From NCBI GenBank assembly GCA_001314715.1, contig LJSV01000006.1, positions 1-64,000 on the forward strand: a stretch of DNA of 64,000 bases, in the 5' to 3' direction. A program made the translations under genes and the position numbers. Numbering within the stretch: position 1 is the first letter of the stretch; each line of letters opens with the position of its first letter. This DNA comes from Rhodobacteraceae bacterium HLUCCA12. Its GTDB lineage: Bacteria > Pseudomonadota > Alphaproteobacteria > Rhodobacterales > Rhodobacteraceae. Below, piece by piece: positions 8,288 through 17,331 of this stretch. The notes under the pieces were generated by a model. That model did no database searches. It worked only from the letters and a program-made list of their open reading frames with translations, and was not told where the DNA came from.

Positions 8288-9663
8288 AGCGCGATCTCCA
8301 GTGGTTCGGCGGCGACGGCACGGCGGGGGGCAAGGCCCAGCAGCAGAACCGCCGGGCCCGCCAGATCCGCCACGACCTGCGGCATTGACGCCAGCGTAGC
8401 GGGCAGGATGCGCTGATCCGGGCGGGTTGCGTTTTCGACAACGCTGACCGGGGTCTCCGGCGCGGCACCATGCATCAGCATCCGCCCCTGGATGAACCGC
8501 GCCGCCCGCTTGCCCATGTAGACCGCGGCCACCGCACCCGGCCGGGCCAGCGCCTGCCAATCCTGTTCGGCATAGCCCTGAACGTCATGCCCCGTGACCA
8601 GCCGCGCCGAGGCGTTGCGCCCGCGCCGCGTCAGGCTCTGCCCCAGCGCCGCCGCCGAGGCCGAGGCCGCGGTGATGCCGGGCACGACCGCCCAGTCGAT
8701 CCCGGCGGCGTCCAGTGCCTCGACCTCGTCGTCCAGCCGGCCAAAGACCGCCGGATCGCCCCCTTTCAGCCGCACCACATGCGCGCCCCGCGCGGCGTGT
8801 TCGACGATCAGGTCGTTGATGCGCGATTGCGGGGTCGAGGGGCCGAACCCCTCCTTGCCGACGGCGATCAGCAAGGCCTCGCGCCGGGCGAGTTCCAGAA
8901 TGGCATTCGGCACCAGCCGGTCATGGACCACGACATCGGCCTGATCCAGCAAGCGCCGCGCCTTCAACGTCAGCAATTCGGGGTCGCCCGGCCCGGCGCC
9001 CACCAGATCGACGCGCCCCGCTTTCGGGGTCTGCGCCAGATGCCGGTCCAGCAGCGCCTGTAGCGCCGGTTCCAGCGCCGCTTCGCCCCGCTCGGCCGCG
9101 CGGGGACCGACCGTGTCGTAATACTCGGCCCAGAAGTCGCGACGCCTGCGGCCCATGGGCAGCGCATCGGCCGCAGCGCGAAAGGCCTTGCCCGCGCGCG
9201 CCAGCAGGCCCAGCGCAACCGGAAGCCGCGCCTCCAACCCCGCCTTGATGGACCGCGCGAGAACCGGCGCGGCCCCCTCGGTGCCGATCGCCACCACGAC
9301 CGGATCGCGATCGACGATCGCCGGGGTGATGTAGTCGCTGTCATGCAGGTTATCGACGATGTTGACCAGCACACCGGCGTCGCGGGCAAGGGCGGCCACG
9401 CGCGCATCCTCTTGCGCATCCTCGGCCGCGCCATAGACCAGACGCGCGCCCGGCATGTCACCCGCGACCGGCGCCCGCTCATGCAGCGTGATACGCCCGG
9501 CATCGGCCAGCGCGGCCACTTCCGGCGACGGAACGGCCGCGAAGACATCAAGCCGGGCCTCGGTTTTCATCAGCAACCGCAACTTTGCCAGCGCCGCCTC
9601 GCCGCCGCCGGAAACGACCACGCGCGCGCCAGAGAGATCAAGGAAGATCGGAAAATGCTGCAT
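8284..9663 (-). CDS. cysG: siroheme synthase CysG (bifunctional)
   Basis: The 459-residue fusion makes siroheme for CysI from uroporphyrinogen III. The N-terminal part (about 1-200) is the precorrin-2 dehydrogenase/ferrochelatase domain, with FLDLSGARVVVSGGGEAALA and NIVDNLHDSDYITPAIVDRD. The C-terminal part (about 210-455) is uroporphyrinogen III methyltransferase, with VDLVGAGPGDPELLTLKA, VVVHDRLV and KGGDPAVFGRLDDEVEAL. ATG 9663 is chosen because GAGG lies 8 bases upstream; the frame also allows a TTG at 9675. It is the first gene of the operon, with a 183-bp upstream region that holds candidate operators. Confidence 0.93.
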   Translation of the reverse strand: MQHFPIFLDLSGARVVVSGGGEAALAKLRLLMKTEARLDVFAAVPSPEVAALADAGRITLHERAPVAGDMPGARLVYGAAEDAQEDARVAALARDAGVLVNIVDNLHDSDYITPAIVDRDPVVVAIGTEGAAPVLARSIKAGLEARLPVALGLLARAGKAFRAAADALPMGRRRRDFWAEYYDTVGPRAAERGEAALEPALQALLDRHLAQTPKAGRVDLVGAGPGDPELLTLKARRLLDQADVVVHDRLVPNAILELARREALLIAVGKEGFGPSTPQSRINDLIVEHAARGAHVVRLKGGDPAVFGRLDDEVEALDAAGIDWAVVPGITAASASAAALGQSLTRRGRNASARLVTGHDVQGYAEQDWQALARPGAVAAVYMGKRAARFIQGRMLMHGAAPETPVSVVENATRPDQRILPATLASMPQVVADLAGPAVLLLGLAPRRAVAAEPLEIAL

Positions 9664-9688
9664 CGGGCACCTCAAGCGATTTGCCCGA

Positions 9689-9745
9689 TACTAGAACATT
9701 GTTCTTGCCTATTGCCATAAGGACCGGCCAATAAGGACGAATGTC
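9689..9745 (-). promoter_or_regulatory. candidate operator region of the cys operon
   Basis: Upstream of cysG there is a perfect 6-1-6 inverted repeat, AGAACAtTGTTCT, at 9693-9705. Next to it are two direct copies of ATAAGGAC, at 9717-9724 and 9731-9738, with starts 14 bp apart, so on the same face of the helix about every 1.3 turns. This is a plausible site for a sulfur regulator (LysR or Rrf2 type), but I recognise no named box. No clear -35/-10 pair could be chosen. Confidence 0.4.
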
Positions 9746-9846
9746 TTATATGATCCAGTCATTCATGCGAATCGTTCTTTCATTACCCGCAGACGCCCAG
9801 CGATCATGCCAGCCGCCGGGCGCATTCGAACACAACGGTTTCGAAA

Positions 9847-12800
9847 CTATGCCGCGTCGCAGACCCGGCGCACGAAAGCGCATTGATCAAAGGGAACCGA
9901 AACATCGGGATCATAAAGCGGATCGCGTCCTTCGGCGATCAGCGCCAGGTACTTGCGATACTCTTCGGCATTGTTGAAATGCTGCCTGCGGCCGACCTCG
10001 GCCAGGGCCTTGGCGCGGAACGCGGCATTGTACTTGAAATGCGCGAAGAACAGCGCGCTCTTGGCAAGGCGCGCCTCGGCCACGGCGTGAAGCCCGGCGG
10101 AAAAGCGCATCCAGGGGCGATATTTCAGCAACGCGATCTTTTGCGCCACGAACAGTTCGGCCCGCGATCCGGGCAACAGCCGGTGGCGCAGCGCCGATGT
10201 CACCACCGGCGCGTTGGTATAGGGGCCCATGCTGCCCGATACCTCAAGAAACGGATCGCGGTCACAGAAACCGGCATCGGCAAAGGGATCGCCGCTGGCA
10301 AAATCGGCCGTCTCCAGCGACCCTAGCGGATACATGTCCAGCATGAAAAGCCGCGCGGCATCGGCATCGCGGAACGCTTCGCCATCGACCAGATCCGGCA
10401 GGTTCCCGCCCCGGTCGGTGCGCCAGAACAACAATTCGTCTGCATCGGCCACCACCGACCAGCGTCCGGTGCGGAAATTGCCCAAAAGCGCCTGTTGCCA
10501 GGCAACCCCGTAATGCGAGTGGCTGTATTCGGTATCGACAGAAAAGAGCGCGACATCGGGGGCCTCGGCCAACAGGTCCAGCGTGCCGTCGTCCGATCCG
10601 TTGTCGGCGATCAGGAACCCCTCGACCCCCAGCTTGCGGTAATGCGCCAGGAAATGCGGCAGCATGAACGCCTCGTTGCGCAGGCAGGCGACGACCGCGA
10701 CCTTGGCGGCATTGACCCGCGCCAGCTTTTCCACCGGCGAGATCAGGTCCAATGTGTTCGAGCGCGCCCCCAGCCGCACCGGCTGATAGCCGGGCCACAC
10801 CTTTGAGGGCTGCGGCACCGAGGCGCGCGACAGCGCCAGAGCCTCGGCCTGGCGCTCGTGCCCGTCCAGATGCGCCAGCTTTATCCCGCTTCCGGCAAAG
10901 GGCAGAAAACCGTTCTCCCAGGCCGATACCAGCGGCCCGCCCGGTCGCGTCCGGCGCATCACCGCGATGCGGTAATCCTCGCCCGACACCACGATGCCGC
11001 GCATGGCCAGCAGATCGCCGACCAGCTTGTCCTCCATGAAGGACAGTTGTGCCAGTGCCCGACCTTCGGCGCTGTCGGCGGCGTCGATCAGGGCGGTCAT
11101 GGCGCGCCGCGACAGGGCATAACCCGATCCGCCATCGGCATAGCGCGACGGTTCCGGCGACTTGTCCAGCTCCAGCCGTCCGCGGGGCGAGCGCGACTTG
11201 GCCATGTGCCACGCGCGATCCATCTGGCCGCGCACGCGGTGCAGGGGGCGGCCATAATAATCCGCCTTGCGGTGACTGAGCGACAGGAAGAACGACTCGG
11301 GTTCCAAAAAGCAGTCGTCGTCGATCTTGAGCAGGTGCGAAAAGCTGGTGTGGTCATGGACCCACCGCACCATCGCCACGCTCTTGTGCGGCAATCCTTC
11401 ATAGTCGTCCGGCGCATCCAGATAGACGACATCGCCGTCGCGCCGTCCGTCACCCCCACCGACGAACACCAGAAAGGGCACGCCCAGCCCCTCAAGCAGT
11501 GTCAGCCAGCCGTCGCGCATGGCCGGGACACGGCTGTCCAGATTGGCGCGGCAGGAATAGACCGCGACCAGCGTATCGAAAAGCGGGCTGGCGTGGCGGG
11601 CCAGATCCTCGGCCCGGTCATCGGCGGGGCCGTGCAGCGGCGCGAACAGGGGGCCGAATTCCTGCTCAGCCTGTTCGCGCACCGGATCGGCGGCAGGCAG
11701 ATGGCGGCGCAGGTTTTGCATGGCCATCGCGGGCGCGGTCGCCGCCGCCAGAGAGGTCCGTTCCGCCGGGCTCAGGGCCGCCAGCCATTCGCGCAGCGCC
11801 AGCATGACCGGGCCGGCATCGCGCCCAGACCGGGCCAGCCCGGCAGCCGTTGACAGGCCCAACCCATACCCCAGCCAACCGCTTTGCGCACGCGCCAGAG
11901 GCGCCAGCGCTTGCACAAAGGCCTTCAACGATGCCTCGTCGGCCGGCGCCGCCAGCAGGTCCATCGCGTCGCGTGCAAAGCGCGCTTGCAAGCGGCCATT
12001 GGGCGCACGCGCAACACGCTCATAGGCGGCGGGAACGGCATTTCGCGCGGCCTCAAGCAGATCAGGATCGGGGGTGTGCGGTTGCGCATGCGGATAGGCC
12101 AGATGACGCAGCGCGGCCTCGTCCGGGTCCAGCGCCGTCGCCATCAAAGCCGACAAACGCGGCCCGTCGCCATCCGTGGCCGCGACGCCCGACGGCCCCA
12201 GAAGTTCGCGCCGGAAACGCGCCGCATCCATGGCCCCCATCCGTTCGAAATCCGCCAGCAGGCGATCGACCTCGGTGCTGGCCCCCCCATCGCCCGCACC
12301 GGCCTCGATCAGGGCTTTCAGCCGCGCGAACCGGGTCTGGGTATCGATCACGCGGCCCGGCGGATCCGGCCAATCGCTTGCCCGGCGTTCCGCCACGATC
12401 CGCCAGAACGCGGGCGACAGCGCGTACACCTTCAGCGCGACAGACAGGGCGCGCGCCTGCAGGTCGCGCGGGAAGGTCTCGCCCTGGACCAGCATCTCAA
12501 CCATGGCGCCGGTCAGCGACAGACAGGCGGTGCGATCCCAGTAATCCTGCGCACGGGCCTCGATGAAATTCAGGAAGGCCCAGATAAGGCCCAGGCGCGC
12601 GCCTGCGTCCAGCTCCCGCCCGTCACCATCGGGGCCATTCAGCGCCGCCTGGGTCGCCACCCAGCCGATCGTCGGTGTGACGAACCAGGCACTGTCGGGT
12701 TGAAAGTGGCGCATCAACAGATCGCGCACCCGTTCGGGGTTTCCGTCCAGATACAGGAACGGAAGAACCGCCGTATTGTGCCAGATGTTGTCGCCGGGGG

Positions 12801-13959
12801 CGAAGTGGTCCAGCCCCTCATCGCGTGCCAGTGCGTGCAGCGGGCGCGGGTCGGCATGGGCGCAAAACCATTCGGCCAGACGCAGGACCAGTATCCGGCG
12901 TTCCAGGCTTGGCAGCGGATCGGTGCGCTGGATCTCGGCCAGCAGGGCGGCGGCATCGGTCGACGGATCTTGGCGCATCGTGGCCGTGAAGCGCACACAG
13001 GCGCGATCAACCGCCTTGGCATCATGCCCGTGCAGCGGGGCGGGCGCGGGCGGGGCCAGATCCAGACCGGAGTCGTCGTCCGTGCCGTCGAACAGCCAGG
13101 CCGACAGGCCAAAGCGATCCGCTGCCGCAGCCACGCCCGCGCGCCCATGCGGGCCAAGGCGCGAAAACAACCCGCCGATGCGGCAATGTTCAATCGCTTG
13201 CAAAGCCGCAAGGGTATCATCCTCCAACCCGCCAGCGCGGGCCATGGCCTCGATCCGCGCGGCCACTTCGGCCCGTGCAAGCGGCATGTGACCGATCTCG
13301 TCGCCATTGCCATCCACCACGCGCAAGACGACGGAGTCGCCCGCATCTGCCCAGATCCGCCCCGGCAATACGCAGCGCAACGCCGTCACCGGCTGATCGC
13401 CCTGCGAATACGGCAGCGGCAGTCGCACCATGGGCAACGGCGCCTCAAGCCCGTCGACGGCAAGCCAGGTATCGCCTTGGGCGTGCCGGGTGGACAGCAG
13501 CTCCAACCGGTCGGTCAGCACGAGACCGGACAGATCAGGGGGCGGCGCCAGCGTCAGGCTGCCCGGCACCCACCCGCCGCGCAGATCGACATGGGCAATG
13601 CCCCCAAGGCCGGGAAAGCCCCGACGCAGGAAAAAGCGCCCCTCGGCATCAGGGCGCGGGTATCGGTCGAACCGGCCCAGAACGCGCCCCTCGATCGACA
13701 CCCGAACGGCCCCGCCCTCGAACACGATCTCGACCGATCCGCCGGCTCGGGCGAAGGCCATGGGCCAGCGCAATTCGCGATGCCATCGGTCCCCGTCATG
13801 GCGGTTGATCACCGCAAGCCCTTCGCCATGGCGCAAAGACAGGTGAAACGGGATCTGCGCGCGTGTCGCGTCGAAAAAAAAGAGGTTCAGAACCGGTGTT
13901 TCGGTGAAATCGGTGCGGCAGAAAAAGCGCGCACCGTTCCTTGTCTTGAAAGGATACAT
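9847..13959 (-). CDS. galectin-like / GT31-like / GT2-like multidomain glycosyltransferase
   Basis: The 1370-residue protein has no signal peptide. Residues about 10-110 resemble a galectin carbohydrate-recognition domain: H39...R43, V50-I-N52, then W59-x-x-E62-x-R64, matching the galectin pattern with Ser in place of the usual Asn between H and R. Residues about 130-790 are a large helical region I do not recognise. Residues about 820-1030 resemble beta-1,3-glycosyltransferases (GT31): LLKIDDDCFLEP with the DDD triad at 880-882, YADGGSGYALSRRAM and MEDKLVGDLL. Residues about 1090-1370 are a second GT-A domain of the Glyco_tranf_2_4 kind (CLRNEAFMLPHFLAHY, IADNGSDDGTLDLL, DADELL). ATG 13959 is preferred over GTG 13986, because GAGGG precedes it. 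Acceptor and product are unknown. Confidence 0.8.
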   Translation of the reverse strand: MYPFKTRNGARFFCRTDFTETPVLNLFFFDATRAQIPFHLSLRHGEGLAVINRHDGDRWHRELRWPMAFARAGGSVEIVFEGGAVRVSIEGRVLGRFDRYPRPDAEGRFFLRRGFPGLGGIAHVDLRGGWVPGSLTLAPPPDLSGLVLTDRLELLSTRHAQGDTWLAVDGLEAPLPMVRLPLPYSQGDQPVTALRCVLPGRIWADAGDSVVLRVVDGNGDEIGHMPLARAEVAARIEAMARAGGLEDDTLAALQAIEHCRIGGLFSRLGPHGRAGVAAAADRFGLSAWLFDGTDDDSGLDLAPPAPAPLHGHDAKAVDRACVRFTATMRQDPSTDAAALLAEIQRTDPLPSLERRILVLRLAEWFCAHADPRPLHALARDEGLDHFAPGDNIWHNTAVLPFLYLDGNPERVRDLLMRHFQPDSAWFVTPTIGWVATQAALNGPDGDGRELDAGARLGLIWAFLNFIEARAQDYWDRTACLSLTGAMVEMLVQGETFPRDLQARALSVALKVYALSPAFWRIVAERRASDWPDPPGRVIDTQTRFARLKALIEAGAGDGGASTEVDRLLADFERMGAMDAARFRRELLGPSGVAATDGDGPRLSALMATALDPDEAALRHLAYPHAQPHTPDPDLLEAARNAVPAAYERVARAPNGRLQARFARDAMDLLAAPADEASLKAFVQALAPLARAQSGWLGYGLGLSTAAGLARSGRDAGPVMLALREWLAALSPAERTSLAAATAPAMAMQNLRRHLPAADPVREQAEQEFGPLFAPLHGPADDRAEDLARHASPLFDTLVAVYSCRANLDSRVPAMRDGWLTLLEGLGVPFLVFVGGGDGRRDGDVVYLDAPDDYEGLPHKSVAMVRWVHDHTSFSHLLKIDDDCFLEPESFFLSLSHRKADYYGRPLHRVRGQMDRAWHMAKSRSPRGRLELDKSPEPSRYADGGSGYALSRRAMTALIDAADSAEGRALAQLSFMEDKLVGDLLAMRGIVVSGEDYRIAVMRRTRPGGPLVSAWENGFLPFAGSGIKLAHLDGHERQAEALALSRASVPQPSKVWPGYQPVRLGARSNTLDLISPVEKLARVNAAKVAVVACLRNEAFMLPHFLAHYRKLGVEGFLIADNGSDDGTLDLLAEAPDVALFSVDTEYSHSHYGVAWQQALLGNFRTGRWSVVADADELLFWRTDRGGNLPDLVDGEAFRDADAARLFMLDMYPLGSLETADFASGDPFADAGFCDRDPFLEVSGSMGPYTNAPVVTSALRHRLLPGSRAELFVAQKIALLKYRPWMRFSAGLHAVAEARLAKSALFFAHFKYNAAFRAKALAEVGRRQHFNNAEEYRKYLALIAEGRDPLYDPDVSVPFDQCAFVRRVCDAA

Positions 13960-14042
13960 CCGAAACCGACCCTCATGTGCAGCCACTGCCGACAGACACG
14001 CTCTTTATGCGACGGGCCGGGCGGGGATGCAATCGACCCGGA

Positions 14043-15866
14043 TCAGGGTCTTGGCGGCGGCAGGCGCAGGGCCTTGATCAGACCCGGCGCCGTGCGGTGA
14101 TCCGGGGGGAATTCGGGCGATGAACGCAAACCGTAGAGCCGCGCGGCCATCAAAACGCGCCCCAACAGCCACCACCGTTGCCACCGGCGGGACAGCGTGG
14201 CAAGCCGGGGTTCCATGGCGCGCGCATAAATTGCAGCCTGCCAGCCGCGCGGTTGACCTGACATTTCCGGCATGTAGGCCACCGCGCGAACCGACCGCGC
14301 CAGCGAAAACGGGTCTGGCAGAGGCGGCGCCGGGCGCGGCACGATGGCGATCACCGGGTCGGGGAAATACGCCGCCTGCCCGGCCGCAACCGCCAGAGCC
14401 ATCGTTTCGACCGCCGGCGCGACCGACGGTTCGCAGGCTTGAGCGCCCGCGAACAAATCGCGGCGCAGGATTCGCGCGCTTGGCTCAGGCTTCAGTTGCA
14501 GCGCCCGCATCACGGAAAGCGGAAGAAGCTCGCCCAGCGGACCCGTCGCATCGATCTCGGGCTGGAACTCTGCTGGCACGAGGAACGGCACCTGGTGCTT
14601 CGGTGCGTTCCAGTCGCCGGGCATGAATGCCGTCAGTCCCAAGGACACATCCAGACGTTCCATACCGTTCAGCCAAATCTTGAACGCAGGTGGCGCCAGC
14701 TGATCGCCCGGTGTCAGGGCAATCAGGTATTTGCCCCGCGCAACGTCCCCGGGCGCACCGTCCAGCGCGCGCACGGTGGCGCCGTTGGGCAGGTGGCCCC
14801 GGCCAAGGGCGTCAGGGTCGTCGGTCAGAACCTCGAAATCACGCATCACCTGGTAGCCCAGCGCCCTCAGCGTTGGCTCCAGCGCCTCGGGCCTCGTCCC
14901 TTGGGTGCGCAGCACCACGCTCAGCGGCAGTTCGCCGCGCATCGCCAGACCGACCGAGGCGCAGATGTCGGCATCCCAGAAGGGGCTATAGGCGATCTGA
15001 TGGCGCTCGAAGAATGCGCCCGCCTGCCGTAGAAAGCGCTGGCGTCGCTCGGGCGTGCGCAGTGCACCCGCGCGTTCGTGCACAAGGCGTGTGGCAAGCC
15101 GGGCAAAGCCCTCGTCAGGACGGGCTGCGCCGGTGGCATGAACCAGCCGTGCAAGCCGTTCCAGCACGTCGAACTGTTCGAACACGCGCTCGTCATCGGC
15201 CCCGGTGATCTGGCCCGGCCGGTCGCGGGTGTGCCGATACAGCGGGTCGGGCAGATACAGCATGTGGCCGGTGCGGCCTGCCAGTGACCAGAAGAATTCA
15301 TGATCCTCGAACCAGGTCCGCTCGGTGAACCGTTGCGATCCGATCAGGCTGCGCCGATAAAGCTTGTTCCAGGCCGAGGGAAAATGCCGCGCGATCTCGG
15401 TGCAATCGTCCATCGCGATCCGCCGGGCCGGCCCCGGCTGGTGCACCGGCGCGCCGTGGACCGCCGAATGCTCGAACACGGTGTCATCCGGGAAGCAAAG
15501 CGCGATCGCACAGGCCACCCAGTCGCCGCCATCGGTGCGCAGGGCTTGCAACATGCGTTCCAGAAAGGTGGGGGCAAACTGATCGTCGCTATCGAGAAAC
15601 GCGACAAACTCGCCGCGCGCATGCTCCAGCCCGGTGTTTCGCGCCCCCGACAGGCCGCGATTGTCCTGCCGGATCACGCGAAACCGCGGATCGTCCCCGA
15701 TGGCCACGCGCGCGGCGTCGCCCGATCCATCGGTCGAGCCATCGTCGATCACCAGGACCTCGAAATCGGGAAAGGTCTGTGCGCGCAAGCTGTCAATGCA
15801 GGCGGCGACATGCGCCGCGACATTGTGGACCGGAACGATAACGGTGACGGTGAGGGGGGTCGTCAT
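14043..15866 (-). CDS. GT2-family glycosyltransferase with long C-terminal extension
   Basis: The 607-residue protein opens with a classic GT-A domain (about residues 5-230): VTVIVPVHNVAAHVAACIDS, VLVIDDGSTDGSGDA, GLSGARNTGLEHARGEFV and FLDSDDQF, the metal-binding DxD. The remaining 370 residues form a region I do not recognise, perhaps for acceptor binding. No membrane helices or signal peptide are seen, so it probably acts in the cytoplasm. It lies upstream of the galectin/GT31/GT2 gene on the same strand, 83 bp apart, and diverges from a sulfotransferase gene; together they suggest synthesis of a modified surface glycan. Confidence 0.88.
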   Translation of the reverse strand: MTTPLTVTVIVPVHNVAAHVAACIDSLRAQTFPDFEVLVIDDGSTDGSGDAARVAIGDDPRFRVIRQDNRGLSGARNTGLEHARGEFVAFLDSDDQFAPTFLERMLQALRTDGGDWVACAIALCFPDDTVFEHSAVHGAPVHQPGPARRIAMDDCTEIARHFPSAWNKLYRRSLIGSQRFTERTWFEDHEFFWSLAGRTGHMLYLPDPLYRHTRDRPGQITGADDERVFEQFDVLERLARLVHATGAARPDEGFARLATRLVHERAGALRTPERRQRFLRQAGAFFERHQIAYSPFWDADICASVGLAMRGELPLSVVLRTQGTRPEALEPTLRALGYQVMRDFEVLTDDPDALGRGHLPNGATVRALDGAPGDVARGKYLIALTPGDQLAPPAFKIWLNGMERLDVSLGLTAFMPGDWNAPKHQVPFLVPAEFQPEIDATGPLGELLPLSVMRALQLKPEPSARILRRDLFAGAQACEPSVAPAVETMALAVAAGQAAYFPDPVIAIVPRPAPPLPDPFSLARSVRAVAYMPEMSGQPRGWQAAIYARAMEPRLATLSRRWQRWWLLGRVLMAARLYGLRSSPEFPPDHRTAPGLIKALRLPPPRP

Positions 15867-16193
15867 CTGCCTGCCCCGAGTTCAGGCCCAAGCCGCGCCA
15901 GGGCAGCACTTGTCACACCTGTCGGCCATGTCGGGAATGCGGGCATCGTCATGCTTGTGCTCCGCAACGATCACCGTCATCGCGGTGCCTCCGATTGTTG
16001 GAACTATTGGTCGACATCGGCGCCAAGGGCGCAGGCAAGTGCCGTGCCGAAAAGCATTATGGCATCAAGCCAGCCCCTGCAACGGCCTTTGACTCTGACA
16101 GACCGGGGCGCGACGGGGTTGCGCGGCGGTTTGGGCAAAGATACCAAAAGGCGGACGAAGGGCCGTCGCGCCCGGCCCGCAAAGGATGCGTAT
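15867..16193. other. intergenic region between GT2 and sulfotransferase genes
   Basis: The 327 bp between the divergent starts contain only the candidate 32-codon ORF on the minus strand (15882-15980). The rest must hold both promoters. I could not pick convincing -35/-10 boxes, an RNA gene or a repeat in it. Confidence 0.5.
15882..15980 (-). CDS. candidate 32-residue leader peptide upstream of the GT2 gene
   Basis: A short ORF starts at ATG 15980 with a strong ribosome site (CGGAGG about 7 bases upstream) and ends at TGA 15882-15884, 15 bp before the GT2 start. The product MTVIVAEHKHDDARIPDMAD... ends in a cysteine-rich tail (RCDKCCPGAAWA). It could be a small protein, or a leader whose translation feeds the glycosyltransferase. 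I recognise no family. The ribosome site and spacing support it; codon statistics over 33 codons cannot decide. Confidence 0.35.
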   Translation of the reverse strand: MTVIVAEHKHDDARIPDMADRCDKCCPGAAWA

Positions 16194-17243
16194 ATGAAGG
16201 TGCTGCTTCACATCGGCTCGCCGAAAGCGGGCTCGACGACAATCCAGAACGCGCTCAGCCTCAACGCCGACGCACTCGCAGCACGCAATGTCCTGACCTG
16301 GCAACCCGACGCATCGAAAGGGCCACCGGCGCGGGTTCTTTCCAACCGTTTCGCGCCGGACGAACGCCCGCTGCTGCCGCGCGAACGGTTGCATTTCCGC
16401 ACCCGCGCCGAAACGATCGACTGGAGCCTGGAAAACTGGCGAAGGCTGTCGGAGCTGGTTCGCAGGCAAAAGCCGGCGCTGACCGTCCTGTCGAGCGAGT
16501 CGCTGTTTGCCGTGAGAAAGGCAAATCGCGTGCTTGAGGCCCTGTATGAAACCTTCGACGAGGTGACGATTCTGGCCTATATCCGCGACCCGGCCGAACA
16601 ATACAAATCCTCGCTCGATCAGATCATCCGCGACGGCGCGCGCTTTGCCGATCTGCCCTTGCCGACACGCTTTCATTTTCCACCGCACAATGCCATTCGC
16701 GGCTATCATGATGCGTTGGGCAAGGACCGCGTGATCGTGCGCAACCTCGACCGGCGCAACCTGGACGGCGGCGATCTGGTGAGCGATGTGTTTGGTCACA
16801 TCGCGCGCCTGTCGGGTCAGGCGCTGGATACCCCCGTCGCCCCGCCACGCGCCAACGAAAGCCTGTGCGCGGCGGCGACGGTCTGGCTTTTGGGCGTGAA
16901 CGAGACTTTCAGCCGGTTCAGCGACGGCGGAGACCGCGAACAGGTCAAGCGCCGGCTGGAACTGGTGCGCCGGTTGATCCGGTCAAAACCGCTGTCCGGA
17001 TTACCCAAGCTGACACTGGGCGACGGCGATATCGCGCTGTGGGCGCGGCATGCCGAACGCCCGGCGATCGAGTATTACAACACCGTATTCTTCCACGATC
17101 AGGTGCCGCTGACCCCGGCTCCGGCAGACACCATCTTGCCTGCAGAAGCCGATATGCGCCGCACATTGCGCAGGTGGCTGCTGGATCAGGTCAATGGCGA
17201 CCATATGCCGATCGTGCTGCGCGAGGCGATTCCAACGGTCTGA
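16194..17243 (+). CDS. sulfotransferase-family protein
   Basis: The 349-residue cytoplasmic protein has the PAPS 5'-phosphosulfate loop near its N-terminus (LLHIGSPKAGSTTIQNALS, residues about 4-22) and the 3'-phosphate motif ILAYIRDPAEQYKSSLDQ at about 125, the two hallmarks of sulfotransferases. Family members transfer sulfate from PAPS to carbohydrate or other acceptors. Given the two neighbouring glycosyltransferase genes, a glycan acceptor is likely but inferred. ATG 16194 follows AAAGGA at proper spacing; the frame runs upstream to 15300, but as antisense of the GT2 gene. Related bacterial sulfotransferases are diverse, so the substrate cannot be read from the sequence. Confidence 0.8.
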   Translation: MKVLLHIGSPKAGSTTIQNALSLNADALAARNVLTWQPDASKGPPARVLSNRFAPDERPLLPRERLHFRTRAETIDWSLENWRRLSELVRRQKPALTVLSSESLFAVRKANRVLEALYETFDEVTILAYIRDPAEQYKSSLDQIIRDGARFADLPLPTRFHFPPHNAIRGYHDALGKDRVIVRNLDRRNLDGGDLVSDVFGHIARLSGQALDTPVAPPRANESLCAAATVWLLGVNETFSRFSDGGDREQVKRRLELVRRLIRSKPLSGLPKLTLGDGDIALWARHAERPAIEYYNTVFFHDQVPLTPAPADTILPAEADMRRTLRRWLLDQVNGDHMPIVLREAIPTV

Positions 17244-17273
17244 GCACCGGCAAGGCTGTCGTCCCCAGCCATG

Positions 17274-17299
17274 AAAAAGGGCGTGCCCGAAGCCCGCCC
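17274..17299 (-). terminator. intrinsic terminator of asd
   Basis: Read on the minus strand, this is GGGCG...CGCCC around a GGCTTCGGGCA loop, followed by TTTTT (17274-17278). It lies 33 bp past the asd stop, between convergent genes. Confidence 0.6.
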
Positions 17300-17331
17300 C
17301 AATCATGCGCCTTTCCGCCAGCCCGGAGGCC

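Noticed and set aside
11884-14100. 738-codon open frame on the plus strand
   Set aside because: It is antisense to the galectin/GT31/GT2 gene. The composition (many Arg, Gln, Pro, His) is that of a GC-rich shadow frame, and there are no motifs.
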